Assembly (NCBI GenBank): GCA_006247105.1
Contig: CM016926.1
Location: 806,001 to 870,000 of the forward strand
Direction: 5' to 3'
DNA from: Giardia muris
Lineage: Eukaryota > Fornicata > Diplomonadida > Hexamitidae
Length of the DNA stretch: 64,000 nt
Shown here: in pieces, positions 33,431 through 43,047 of the stretch
Layout: each line of letters begins with the position of its first letter
How positions within the stretch are numbered: the first letter of the stretch is position 1
Notes under the pieces: generated by a model
Databases searched by the model: none
The model's input: the letters and a program-made list of their open reading frames with translations, nothing else
What the model was told of the DNA's origin: nothing
Made by a program: the position numbers and the translations under genes

Positions 33431-36400
33431 CCCCGAGATCCTTTCGACGGAAGGCGGCAAGAATCTGCTGTTGTGCTTCGGACGAGACTCCAGTCCTGAT
33501 ATTAGTCTCATTTGTGATGAGGTTCTTGCATAGATCATACTCCACGTCAAGAAGGAGCTCGACGCAATCGACGTGGCCGTTGACTGCCGCATAGTACAGG
33601 GCGGGGTACTTCCCGCGCTTACGAAGACGCTTCTCATGAGGTAGAAGCATCCGTACTATCTCTACAAAACCGTTCTTCGCCGCAGTCATCAATGCGGTCC
33701 ACCCGTCATCTGTCGTTAAGGTCGCCTCTCCAAGAAGGGGTTCGACACAATTCACGAAGTTATAAGCTGAGACGTACATCAAGGACGTCCATCCGTCATG
33801 CTTCTGGATCCGTGATTCGTAAGGCGCTAGAATGCGCACCACCTTCTCATGGCCCAACGCTGCCGCAGCAATAAGGGCTGTCTTCCCTTCATTTGTCTCA
33901 CTCACCTTAGCCTCGAAGGGGGCAAGATGTTCGACAACAGCATCATGGCCACGAGCAGCCGCTATCATGAGAGCTGTCACCCCGCTCCACACAAGGTTGG
34001 TCACCCTATAAGAGGCCGTCTTAATCCCTGCCTCATATTGTACCAGGACTCGAGTCGCCTCCGGACACCCATATACGGCCGTGAGCATCAACGCCGTCAG
34101 CCCGGCGTTATTCAGTTCCCCATGTAAGTGGGCGAACATCCGTACCCGTTCAACGTCGTGGGAGATCACTGCACGATGAAGCTGAGTGTTTCCGTCGATA
34201 TCGCGAACGATGACGGGAGGCAAGTAACGATAGGCTTCGATGAGCCCATGCTTCTCGGCAAGGGCGCGGGCTGTCAAGCCGTCGGAGGAATGAAGGTTTG
34301 CCTCGTCACGTAGGAATATGGCGCACTGTGATGATCCACTCTCGCAGGCGAACATAAGTGCCGTCATCCCGTCCTTATTTTGGCGCCCCATCTGCTCTCG
34401 CAAGGAGAAAACCCCGAAGACATCTCCTGCGCGTGCAGCCTCCATGAGCAAGGTATTGTCTGGCCTTGAGAGGGTATACCGCGTCTGGGGTGGCTTCTCT
34501 ACGAGGGACAAGGTCATCGCGATGTCAACGTGGCTGTGGACGATCGCGTACGCCGTCGCATTGTTGCGCCCCGTATTCATCCCAGCCTCATACTCCATTA
34601 GGATCTCAGCACACTCCTTTTGTCCTTCCATGGCGGCATACATCAAGGCTGTGCGTTGCTCAGAGTCGGTGATCCGGGCCTCCTCTTGGACAAGCACACG
34701 AACACAGTCAGCATTCCCACACATGGCAGCGATCATAAGAGCCGTCCGGTTGCTTTCATAAAGACTGTCTGGGTTTGTATGAATAAAGGCTTGCAATCCA
34801 GCTTCTTTTCGAGCAAGAAGACGGCACAAGTCTGCATATCCATGAAGAGCGGCATAACACAAAGCTGATTTCCCCGATGCATCAAACTGACCAGCTTGCG
34901 TTTGCATGAGACAGAAGACACGATAGGCGTCATTTTCCTCGGTCGCTAACATCAGTTCCGTATAGCCTTTTGGCTTTTCTTTGAGACGTGAATCCAATTT
35001 GGTACCTTCAGCTGGCTTTGGACCCTCGAAAGGCACTAAGGCTTCTGCGATGTGGAAATTTTCTGCCTTGATCGCAAGTAAGAGAGCTGTATCTCCGGAG
35101 GAGTCCGTCATGTTTCCTTCTTTTTCATACAAGAGCTTGATAAGCTCAAGGTTTGGTGCTTCAGCTCGAAGAAGTGAGCTTTTGGCGTAGTGCATCAGGG
35201 CGGTTCGGCCCTTCTTGTCACACATCCCATGCTCTGCCTCAACGAGGATATGACACACATGATAATCTCCGCGCCGAGCTCCACGGTGCAGCGCGGTCTG
35301 GCCATTCCTATCCGCATACTTGCGTTGCCGAGGCAGCCAGCACCAGGTTCCAACGAGATCTGCATTATCTGCAGCGCGCATGAGATCGGTAACTCCATGT
35401 TCGTCGACATGAGGGGAGCGATTATCGACCCCTTCATAATTCATGAGGATGGCGGCGCAATCGTCATGGCCGTGTTGCAGAGCTAAGTAGAGGGCGGTTT
35501 GACCGCCCAACATGAATCGATTGGACTCCAGCGGTGCCAAGTCCCGGACCAGGTCAAGGTCATCCCTCTCGACGGCCAGCATCAACGCCGTCTTCCCCTG
35601 ATTATTCAGGCGGCCAGCGTACCTCTTCTGCGCCTCGAGGTCCGCATGCCCCCCGTCAAGGACGAGGCGATGAAGAGGAGTATTACCATTCATATCGATG
35701 TCATGAGGGTCCGAGCGGACATCGTCCTTTGAGGAGGGCACACTCTTCGCCTCTGCTTGAAGATCTTGAGTGGGTTGCTCTTGAACGGCGGCACGAACCT
35801 CAGGGAGTTGCAATAGGATCGTGGCCGAAGGACAAGGCCCCTCGCTATGACCTTGAAGAGAAGTATATAGCCCACGAAGAGCCTCAGAGTAAGTAAGAGG
35901 GATACCAGTCATTCCAGGGGGAACGGCCATTTTGAAAACTAATAGACCAAGGGCACGTAAGTCGTCAAGCGGCCCGACGCCCACGGCTTTGGTTGATAAA
36001 CCAGAAGGATGGGCTGACTTCTCTCTTGAGTCTTCAGTATCTGTTTCCATCGAGTCTGTCATTTCTACCGACGATTCCTCAACGCCTTCGGAGCAGGATT
36101 TGGCAAGGGTCGAGGTAGCAGCACTTCCTTCGAACGTATGAGACATGTTTTCAACGGAAACGGGAACTAGAACTGGAGGCTCAAGAAGAATCTCAATTCT
36201 GGAGCCAGTATCAGGCCTATATCGAACACTATCTTCCATGACATATCCATGAGCCAATCTTTGTCCTTCGTCGTCAGAATTCCCGTGTAAATATTCCAGA
36301 ACTAGGAGGACCTGTGCGACTATCCTCCAAATGATGCTTTCAGAGATGGTTTCGCCACTGTTGTGACGTGTCTCTATCAAATGCGAAAGGGTTGGGAGAG

Positions 36401-36863
36401 AAGGATCCATAGGAAAGGAGGCTGCAATGTATTCGGAAGGTTTTCCATCATCGGTGACGATGCTCTCGTAAAAGTGGGCATAAGATAAGAGGTTCTGATG
36501 CTTAAGCGTCTTAAGAAGTGTAAGACGGGCGAAAAGGCGTTTCCTTCTCACTTGATCCAGAATTGAGAATGCACCAGTATTGAAGAGGAAGCATTCCCCA
36601 GTCTCGGGAAGGATGGCTGTGTACCGATCTGGTTTGATACGAGTACAAGTGGTAAAGGGGGCAGGAGGGCTAAATGGTTTGCTTGGTCTTCGCTGTTGAG
36701 TTGAGGTTGATGAGAGTTCGGAATCGAGACGTGTATGGGTACCTCCGGAGGAGGGATGTGAGGGAGGGGCCGGCGGCACTTTCCGTGAGGGGGAGTGCCC
36801 AGTCCCATTGTGGTTCTTACCTGTTGCCGTCTTCTTCTTGCTTCCCATTTTCTTCCTCCTCAT
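33426..36863 (-). CDS. NEK-type pseudokinase fused to about 22 ankyrin repeats
   Basis: The protein has 1145 residues. A basic/Pro-rich head (1-75) leads into a degenerate kinase domain (about 80-340). It has no Gly-loop, the HRD region reads LAHGYVMED (His205 kept, Arg-Asp lost), there is no DFG, and DDLRALGLLVFKM takes the place of the DxWSLG helix. From about 392 to 1110 ankyrin repeats follow with TALM, GHxxC and EAG signatures typical of Giardia 21.1/NEK proteins. It is probably a scaffold rather than an enzyme. The first ATG overlaps the upstream stop as ATGA; a second ATG at 36848, after GAAGAAA, is an alternative start. It is a tandem paralogue of the next gene. Confidence 0.88.
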   Translation of the reverse strand: MRRKKMGSKKKTATGKNHNGTGHSPSRKVPPAPPSHPSSGGTHTRLDSELSSTSTQQRRPSKPFSPPAPFTTCTRIKPDRYTAILPETGECFLFNTGAFSILDQVRRKRLFARLTLLKTLKHQNLLSYAHFYESIVTDDGKPSEYIAASFPMDPSLPTLSHLIETRHNSGETISESIIWRIVAQVLLVLEYLHGNSDDEGQRLAHGYVMEDSVRYRPDTGSRIEILLEPPVLVPVSVENMSHTFEGSAATSTLAKSCSEGVEESSVEMTDSMETDTEDSREKSAHPSGLSTKAVGVGPLDDLRALGLLVFKMAVPPGMTGIPLTYSEALRGLYTSLQGHSEGPCPSATILLQLPEVRAAVQEQPTQDLQAEAKSVPSSKDDVRSDPHDIDMNGNTPLHRLVLDGGHADLEAQKRYAGRLNNQGKTALMLAVERDDLDLVRDLAPLESNRFMLGGQTALYLALQHGHDDCAAILMNYEGVDNRSPHVDEHGVTDLMRAADNADLVGTWCWLPRQRKYADRNGQTALHRGARRGDYHVCHILVEAEHGMCDKKGRTALMHYAKSSLLRAEAPNLELIKLLYEKEGNMTDSSGDTALLLAIKAENFHIAEALVPFEGPKPAEGTKLDSRLKEKPKGYTELMLATEENDAYRVFCLMQTQAGQFDASGKSALCYAALHGYADLCRLLARKEAGLQAFIHTNPDSLYESNRTALMIAAMCGNADCVRVLVQEEARITDSEQRTALMYAAMEGQKECAEILMEYEAGMNTGRNNATAYAIVHSHVDIAMTLSLVEKPPQTRYTLSRPDNTLLMEAARAGDVFGVFSLREQMGRQNKDGMTALMFACESGSSQCAIFLRDEANLHSSDGLTARALAEKHGLIEAYRYLPPVIVRDIDGNTQLHRAVISHDVERVRMFAHLHGELNNAGLTALMLTAVYGCPEATRVLVQYEAGIKTASYRVTNLVWSGVTALMIAAARGHDAVVEHLAPFEAKVSETNEGKTALIAAAALGHEKVVRILAPYESRIQKHDGWTSLMYVSAYNFVNCVEPLLGEATLTTDDGWTALMTAAKNGFVEIVRMLLPHEKRLRKRGKYPALYYAAVNGHVDCVELLLDVEYDLCKNLITNETNIRTGVSSEAQQQILAAFRRKDLGE

Positions 36864-39800
36864 TCTAGTTTACCAAGCAAGTTTGCCACAGCTTGGACCT
36901 CTGGCCCGCCCTCTCCGAGCCTTTTCGTCTGGAATTCGGCCAGGACAAACTCACGATACTCACCTTCAACACCAAGAAGTTCTCGAACACATTCGAGTTG
37001 GAGATGCATCGCAGCATAGTATAGTGCAGGGTACTTTCTCCGTTTCAAGAGACCGGCCTCTTTCTGCGCTAACCAATGAACCAGTCTTAAATAGCCGTTT
37101 CTTGAAGCTGTCATGAGTGCGGTCCACCCATCCGTCATCTGCAAGCCCGCTTCCGCGGGAATCAATGCCTCGACACACTCCTCGTGGTTATATGCTGCTG
37201 CATACATCAAGGCCGTCCAGCCCTTTCGATTATGAATCCGTGACTCATAAGGAATGAGAAGGCGAACACACTCAATGTGATTATTAATCGCTGCCGCCAT
37301 CAGTGCCGTCCGACTTTCAGCCGATTCTCGCCGCTTGGCCTCGATCGTCTTTGCTAGGATGGAGACGACGCCTCCATTCCCTCGGCTCGCCGCAATCATC
37401 AAGGCCGTCACATCGGTCCATACCACCTTCGTTACTGAATATTCCGGAAGGGTACAGCCGACCTGCTCCGGCTTCAGCTTGATTATTGCCTCGATCGCCT
37501 CAGTGAACCCAAGTTCCGCCAGGACCATCAGGGGGGTCTTCTTGGACTCCTCCCCGACTTGGGCGAGATGTAGAAACATGAGAACACTATCAAGATCGCG
37601 AGAAATAAGGGCCCGCTGCAGCTGGTCATTCCCATCATCGTCGACAACTCTGATCGCCGGCAACGATTCTATGAATTCCCTATCGTCTGTGTGCACCTCT
37701 GCAAGAGCGCGTGCGGTAATCCCAGCAGGGGTATATACCGTCCCCTCATGGACCAACCTCTTTGCAATACCGATATTCCCTGCACGGATCGCATACATGA
37801 GCGCCGTATTCCCTTCAGGGTCCTGTAGTCCAGCCTGGAAGTTGTAACACCAGACACCGACGAGATTATTATTGCGCGCATGCTCCATAAGCTCTGTAAA
37901 GCGCCCCTGCTCGCGTGAACCACTCTCCACGCCAGGTATCCCTTCGTATGGAGCCAATATTCCGGCAATGTGGTGCCTTTCATGGATGATCGCCAGAACA
38001 AGAGCCGTTTGTCCCAAATGGGTCACAAGCCCCGCTTCAGGTTCTGCAAGCAGCCTCACGACGTCACAATGCCCTGCAATGACGGCATGCATCAACGCAG
38101 TATAGCCGCTAGCGTCTTGTAGCCGCGCCTCACGTTCTTGAAGTGCACGGACCATAGGAAGGTTGTTCGTAATGGCGGCTGCCATGAGAGCCGTTCCTTG
38201 CTCAAGGAAGGGAGTACCCTCATGCTGGTTAAGATTAGAAGACGACGGAGAAGAGAATTTAGGAGGGTCGTTATTACTTGATCTTTGCATCCCAACCTCG
38301 ACCGAAAGGAGGGAGACAATCCTCCTCGTGAAGGACACCGTAGGACGATGGCCGCAATACTCGAGAGCCGCAGCATACATCAAAGCCGTACACCCAAATC
38401 GATCTCTATGCCCCGCCTGGGCCGCATAGAGGCAACTTTGAAGCTCGTCACCTTCAAGGACGGCAAGCATGAGGGATGTCCGATCGTCTGAGTCATTCGG
38501 TGGGATATCGAGGCCCTCGTTCTCGGCGGCGAACAAAAGCTGAAAGAGGTCTTCATAACCCCGCTCATAGGCAAGCTCGGAGGCTAAACGGCCGTTCCAG
38601 CGCAGTCCCTTCTCATAGGGTAGGATGATAGCCGCCTCACGAAGCTTATTCGTCTCGGCGCACCTATGTAATGCTGTCTTACCCCCTTGGTCTGCCATAC
38701 CTCCTTCTATTGGAGCCAGGAGCTTCACGATTGTGAGGTGAGCGGAGCTGTCAATCGCATGCATCAATGCAGTCATCCCACGGAAGTCGACCCAACGACC
38801 CTGGCGTTGACGCCAGCACCAAACGGCGACAACGTCGTTGATCAGAACGGCCCGGATGAGGTCTGTTTGACTTAGTTGGTCAACATATGGATTCTTTGTG
38901 CAAATTCCCTCGGCCTCCAGAAGAAGGTCGGCCACGTCGTATAGCTCTAATTCTAACGCCAGACGCAAGGCTGTCACACCCTTGCGTGTGAAGAGGCCAG
39001 CCTCGTAGGGGATAAGTTGCTGAACGCCATGGAGAAAGCCTCTCTCGGCACAAAGCATCAGTGCAGTCTTCCCTTCTTCATTAAAACGCTTCGCATATTT
39101 GAGCTCTTCGGAAATGCGATCAGTATCGCCTTCCATCGCCGCAAGATGAAGGGGCGTGTTATAGCATCGCGAGGACTTCATTGGAGTAGGCACTGGATGG
39201 TCTCCAACAATACTCCGATCAAGGTCGGACCTACTATCTTTCTCAGCCTCATTAGGAGAACCTTCTATGGTACCAGACGAATGGTCGTTGGCAATGACTT
39301 CGAGATGATCAAGGGAGCTTAGATGTTCCGAGTGCGTACCGTTCTGCACAGTTCTCTCCTTCTCTCGACTTTGTGCTTCATGGGAGGAAGTCTTAGTCCT
39401 TGAAACCGCGGATGACGACATTTGGGTCTTAGAAAGGAGTTCTGCTTGGAGCTGCGGATGAAGAAGCAGATCTGCGGCGGCACTACTATCTTTGGAGGAT
39501 GCATAAAGGAGGTAATTGAGAAACCGTATGGACTGTGGGGCGATATTGGGGTTAGCCTCTTGAAACGTGTCAATCACGGTCCGACCCCTTCGGGAAGACA
39601 AGGAAACCGATGTATTAAGAGAGACGGTGTTACCGATGCCAACAGATAGTTCTATAGATGGAGAATCACTCTCAGTGGTATCGTCCATCATCCCAATCCC
39701 TGCAAAGAGAGTATTCGAAACTGAGCTGTCCTCATCCTTGAAGAGGAGATCAGAGGCGTTTCTTTTCAATTGCTCATAACAGATACTACGAGAAGGGACT

Positions 39801-40984
39801 TCCACCCCACCAAGAGCCAGTATTGTGCGGAAGATGCCAAAAAGATCGTCTCCAGGCCGTCCTTCGATCAATGTGGCTGGAGGCACTGATAGCTGGAACT
39901 TTTCAAGGCGAGAATCGTAGAAAATCGTCTCGGGACCAATAGCGCTATGAACGCAGATCTTCATCTCGTCGTCCACAACAGGGATATCCTTGAAGGGAGA
40001 GTGCAAATACGCCACCACTGAGAGGAGTTGCGACGCAATGAGCCAGAAGTTCGCGTCCGTTAGCTCGAACTTCGGCACTAATCGCGAGGTCGTTGGCCTG
40101 GGGACTGAGGGGAGGGAGAGAGTAGTGAGTGCTTCAGAGCTTAAAGGCCGCTGGTTCATAGCACTGTTACATCGATCACTGGCTTCGTACGTCGTTAAGT
40201 TCTCAGCTGATACCTCCTCAATAGACGTCTGTGATTGGGACGCGGTCGATGACCTTGGTATTTCATCCGAGAGCATGTTCTCGATCTCATTCTCCAAAGA
40301 TTCAAGTTCGTTGATCTCTTCCTGAATGCTTAGGTCGATGGGCTCCTCCTCTGCCTCTACTGGCTCTTGGACAGTATCCTGGTCTATTGTGATATCACTC
40401 AGCTTCGGGTCTATAACCTCTTCAGTGTCGATCACGTCCTTCTTGGAGCATTCTTTGGTATCTTCATCATTACACTCATCTAGCTGTTCAACCTTCAGGT
40501 CATGTGATTGAGGGACAGGGCTTCGTTGTTCGACCCCATCCTCTTTCCTATGAATCGCACTCAACTCTCCAGATTTCATCATTGGTGTGCTATCCTCAAG
40601 CCGTTCCTGCTGAGGTTCTATATCTTGCTGTGCCTCAATTACCACTTCCCCCTCTTGGTCCTCACATCCCTCTCCTGTTACCAAGGGTGCAAGTGGAGTG
40701 GGTAAGGATAACATCGGCTGGTGAATTGAAGCCTTATTGAAGGGAGACTTCGCCGAGACCATTCTACTAGCCTTCCGATCGGGTAAGAACGCTGTAAGCG
40801 GCTCCCCCGATGCTGTCTCACAATGGATAACGAGATCGTTCTTGTCGTGAATGACATCGAAGCAACGGAGCAGATTCGGATGACTGAGGAGGGGTAGAAG
40901 CTCAGCCCTGGCTTGGACCGCCTTCCAGACGTCCGCAGAGACGTCCTCTTCCAGTACCCGGTGTTCTAGGTCAGTGAAGGACAT
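36860..40984 (-). CDS. Pseudokinase with large acidic insert fused to ankyrin repeats
   Basis: The protein has 1374 residues. The kinase fold is split: an N-lobe remnant (about 1-75, LSHPNLLRCFDVIHD), an acidic, disordered insert (about 80-300, rich in Glu and Asp), then a C-lobe (about 308-420). The HRD site reads VHSAIGPETI and GDDLFGIF replaces DIWSLG. Activity is not expected. A Ser-rich linker precedes ankyrin repeats from about 608 to 1340. Blocks such as TDLIRAVLINDVVAVWCW and KRRKYPALYYAAM align in order with the downstream gene, showing common origin. The ATG follows TTTTTAAAATCC-type sequence in a 12-bp divergent gap. Confidence 0.87.
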   Translation of the reverse strand: MSFTDLEHRVLEEDVSADVWKAVQARAELLPLLSHPNLLRCFDVIHDKNDLVIHCETASGEPLTAFLPDRKASRMVSAKSPFNKASIHQPMLSLPTPLAPLVTGEGCEDQEGEVVIEAQQDIEPQQERLEDSTPMMKSGELSAIHRKEDGVEQRSPVPQSHDLKVEQLDECNDEDTKECSKKDVIDTEEVIDPKLSDITIDQDTVQEPVEAEEEPIDLSIQEEINELESLENEIENMLSDEIPRSSTASQSQTSIEEVSAENLTTYEASDRCNSAMNQRPLSSEALTTLSLPSVPRPTTSRLVPKFELTDANFWLIASQLLSVVAYLHSPFKDIPVVDDEMKICVHSAIGPETIFYDSRLEKFQLSVPPATLIEGRPGDDLFGIFRTILALGGVEVPSRSICYEQLKRNASDLLFKDEDSSVSNTLFAGIGMMDDTTESDSPSIELSVGIGNTVSLNTSVSLSSRRGRTVIDTFQEANPNIAPQSIRFLNYLLYASSKDSSAAADLLLHPQLQAELLSKTQMSSSAVSRTKTSSHEAQSREKERTVQNGTHSEHLSSLDHLEVIANDHSSGTIEGSPNEAEKDSRSDLDRSIVGDHPVPTPMKSSRCYNTPLHLAAMEGDTDRISEELKYAKRFNEEGKTALMLCAERGFLHGVQQLIPYEAGLFTRKGVTALRLALELELYDVADLLLEAEGICTKNPYVDQLSQTDLIRAVLINDVVAVWCWRQRQGRWVDFRGMTALMHAIDSSAHLTIVKLLAPIEGGMADQGGKTALHRCAETNKLREAAIILPYEKGLRWNGRLASELAYERGYEDLFQLLFAAENEGLDIPPNDSDDRTSLMLAVLEGDELQSCLYAAQAGHRDRFGCTALMYAAALEYCGHRPTVSFTRRIVSLLSVEVGMQRSSNNDPPKFSSPSSSNLNQHEGTPFLEQGTALMAAAITNNLPMVRALQEREARLQDASGYTALMHAVIAGHCDVVRLLAEPEAGLVTHLGQTALVLAIIHERHHIAGILAPYEGIPGVESGSREQGRFTELMEHARNNNLVGVWCYNFQAGLQDPEGNTALMYAIRAGNIGIAKRLVHEGTVYTPAGITARALAEVHTDDREFIESLPAIRVVDDDGNDQLQRALISRDLDSVLMFLHLAQVGEESKKTPLMVLAELGFTEAIEAIIKLKPEQVGCTLPEYSVTKVVWTDVTALMIAASRGNGGVVSILAKTIEAKRRESAESRTALMAAAINNHIECVRLLIPYESRIHNRKGWTALMYAAAYNHEECVEALIPAEAGLQMTDGWTALMTASRNGYLRLVHWLAQKEAGLLKRRKYPALYYAAMHLQLECVRELLGVEGEYREFVLAEFQTKRLGEGGPEVQAVANLLGKLE

Positions 40985-40996
40985 GGATTTTAAAAA
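40985..40996. promoter_or_regulatory. 12-bp A/T-rich divergent promoter
   Basis: GGATTTTAAAAA is all that separates the minus ATG at 40984 from the plus ATG at 40997. It is one of the clearest examples of a shared initiator in the window. Confidence 0.6.
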
Positions 40997-41641
40997 ATGG
41001 CCAGGTTAGCGGTTCTACCCCCGAAGACTCCGAACTTCGAGACGAAGATCGTCACGAACCACGTTGCCACATATCACTGGAACAAGATTGCGCTCGCGGC
41101 GGCCTCTGGGCACGAGGAGTCTGTCCGCGACTACGTGCAGAAACAGAACGGCCCAATCGATACCTTCATTCCCGACTGCGTTTACTTTGGGTGGAAGGCA
41201 TTTGAAGAGCCGAACGCGCTGATACTCGCAGCCGGGCATGGCCACGTTGAGTGCGTCCGAATTCTGGTCAACACTAATGAGAAAAGTGCACGCACTCCGA
41301 AGACAAGGCAGACGGCACTCATGGCGGCCGCAGCGGCCTGCTATCCGGAGATCGTCCAGCTCCTTTTGGACCAGGCGGGAAACAAAGACATGCGCGGCTG
41401 GACGGCGCTGATGTATGCCGCGGACCGTGGGTCTCCGGATTGCTGCCGTATGCTTGTGCGTGTTGAGGCCGGCCAAAAGGACGAGACGTCTCAAAGTGCC
41501 CTCCTTCTAGCAGCGATTGGAGGCCATCTGGAAGCCGTCCGCGAGATCGCCCCGTCAGAGGCCAAGGATTTCGGTGGGTTCGTTACTAGCATAATTGAAG
41601 ACGGACCTATCAAGGATGAAATCATGAAGTACCTGGTTTAG
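40997..41641 (+). CDS. Short ankyrin-repeat protein (21.1 type)
   Basis: The 214-residue protein has about five ankyrin repeats (ALAAASGHEESVRDYV, ALILAAGHGHVECVRILV, TALMAAAAACYPEIVQLLL, TALMYAADRGSPDCCRMLV, ALLLAAIGGHLEAVREI). It is built like the Giardia 21.1 proteins, without a kinase domain. Its partners are unknown. The ATG follows TTTTAAAAA. Its last 20 bp overlap the convergent coiled-coil gene. Confidence 0.85.
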   Translation: MARLAVLPPKTPNFETKIVTNHVATYHWNKIALAAASGHEESVRDYVQKQNGPIDTFIPDCVYFGWKAFEEPNALILAAGHGHVECVRILVNTNEKSARTPKTRQTALMAAAAACYPEIVQLLLDQAGNKDMRGWTALMYAADRGSPDCCRMLVRVEAGQKDETSQSALLLAAIGGHLEAVREIAPSEAKDFGGFVTSIIEDGPIKDEIMKYLV

Positions 41642-42629
41642 GTTGCTTGAAGGATTCTATCACCCTCCGCGCCTCCAGAAGCTCCTTCTCAAGCGAGGTC
41701 ACCCTTGCTAGAAAGGAGGGCAGGCCTGATACCATATCCTGGATTTCTGCGAGATGCTTCTGAGTCGTGCCTGTGAGCGATTCCTGCCGTAAATAAATTG
41801 TATGGAATGTGCTTTCTAGCTCCTGCTGTGTCTTGAAGAGCGCAGAGACGGCTTCTGGACGAAGGGTTTCGAGAAGACCAGCGATACTCGCAAACCTCTC
41901 GTTACTATTCTTCTGTCGCTCCTCAAGAATCCGTATCCGGTTCAATAACTCTTCTATGGTATGTCCTTGTGTCTCTACTAGCCGTTGTAGCTCCACTACC
42001 TGCTTCCGATTCTCAACTCCCAGTGCATACATGCATGACCCAATTGCTTGCTCAATAAACTCGATATTCAATAGACTTGGGGCATCTATAACACGTTTCG
42101 TGAGACGGTCAGCTATGGGGTCTCTCCTAGGAGAGGGATGCGCTCCACGTACTCTGATTGAAGATGGACGTTCTCGTCCCCATGCAGAACCAGCCCTAGT
42201 TGTGATTTGCATCGGAGAATCACGGAAGGTGGTATCATTGAGAAGTAGTGTGGAGGTTCGTGCCTGTCTAGTGGCCGCGCGCTTAGGAGTGGCACTTTTA
42301 GGTGTCCCCGTGATCGAAGAGGTCATCAGCGTCTCGTCAAGCTTCATATCGGCCAAGAAAAGGCGTGACTTCCGTACATAGTCCTGTTTCGTCGAAAGAG
42401 ATATATCAATGTTTGGAGTATCCATTCGAACCATGGACCCAACTAGGTTCGGCCGCTCATGAAGAGAGATACTATGTTGTTCCGAGGGGGGTGGCCGTGG
42501 AGGTGAAGAGTTTGCGGGAGATGTTGACTCTGTATGGGATCCAACGAGATGAACGGTTTGCAACGTCGAGGTCCGAGGCCTTGGTTGGGTAACTGGGTCC
42601 TCGGTAAAAGGCGTGGGGAGGGTATCCAT
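41622..42629 (-). CDS. Coiled-coil protein, start unresolved
   Basis: From ATG 42629 the protein has 335 residues: a disordered Ser/Thr/Pro-rich first half (ATPKRAATRQARTSTLLL) and coiled coils at the end (VELQRLVETQGHTIEELLNRIRILEERQ; VTSLEKELLEARRVIESF). No family is recognised. The same frame stays open upstream to a stop near 43107, but it has only GTG-type starts and no ATG there. The ATG at 42629 follows GGTATAAGT, a plausible initiator, yet it leaves a 418-bp gap in a genome with very small gaps. A longer N-terminus through an intron or non-ATG start is possible. Confidence 0.6.
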   Translation of the reverse strand: MDTLPTPFTEDPVTQPRPRTSTLQTVHLVGSHTESTSPANSSPPRPPPSEQHSISLHERPNLVGSMVRMDTPNIDISLSTKQDYVRKSRLFLADMKLDETLMTSSITGTPKSATPKRAATRQARTSTLLLNDTTFRDSPMQITTRAGSAWGRERPSSIRVRGAHPSPRRDPIADRLTKRVIDAPSLLNIEFIEQAIGSCMYALGVENRKQVVELQRLVETQGHTIEELLNRIRILEERQKNSNERFASIAGLLETLRPEAVSALFKTQQELESTFHTIYLRQESLTGTTQKHLAEIQDMVSGLPSFLARVTSLEKELLEARRVIESFKQPKPGTS

Positions 42630-43047
42630 ACTTATACCATCGCCAGTACTTTCTACAATGCTACGGTCTGTCGTTGCTGGTCTTAAGCTGGAGATGGCGG
42701 TGAAGGAGCTCTCCCCGTCGTGTTCGGAGGTTGGAGACGTCACGAGAATATGTCTAGGACTGTGTATTTCAGGGTTATCGGGTGCACTTAAGACCGCGTT
42801 TGCGGCGGTGGCCGGGCGGAAGGTATGGGTAGGCTCCTGTCTATTATAGACGTACCTCTTCGCACGGAAGGCAAGAGTGGTAGGGTTTGAGGTTGGTGGG
42901 TGAGCCTTAGGTGGAGGTAAAGATCCATCCTTGAAGTCCTCAGCCTCGATACCACGTTGAGTCTCGGTCCAGGAGATGCCCAGAGGGGCAGTGACGGCGC
43001 GAGTACCGGCTGTGAAGGGTCGGAGGCTTGAACGAGGCAGGTTTAAA
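42630..43047. other. 418-bp gap carrying an ATG-less open frame
   Basis: On the minus strand the frame of the coiled-coil gene remains open through the whole gap and encodes a Pro/Thr-rich peptide, with no in-frame ATG. The plus side ends in AGGTTTAAA before the ATG at 43048. Whether this is a 5' extension, a spliced leader exon or non-coding is undecided. Confidence 0.4.

Noticed and set aside
42760..42855. Intron-like segment (minus) from GTACGT to ACACAG
   Set aside because: The 3' ACACAG resembles Giardia introns, but removing these 96 nt from the frame starting at ATG 42928 leads to an early stop, and no branch-point CTRAC motif precedes it.
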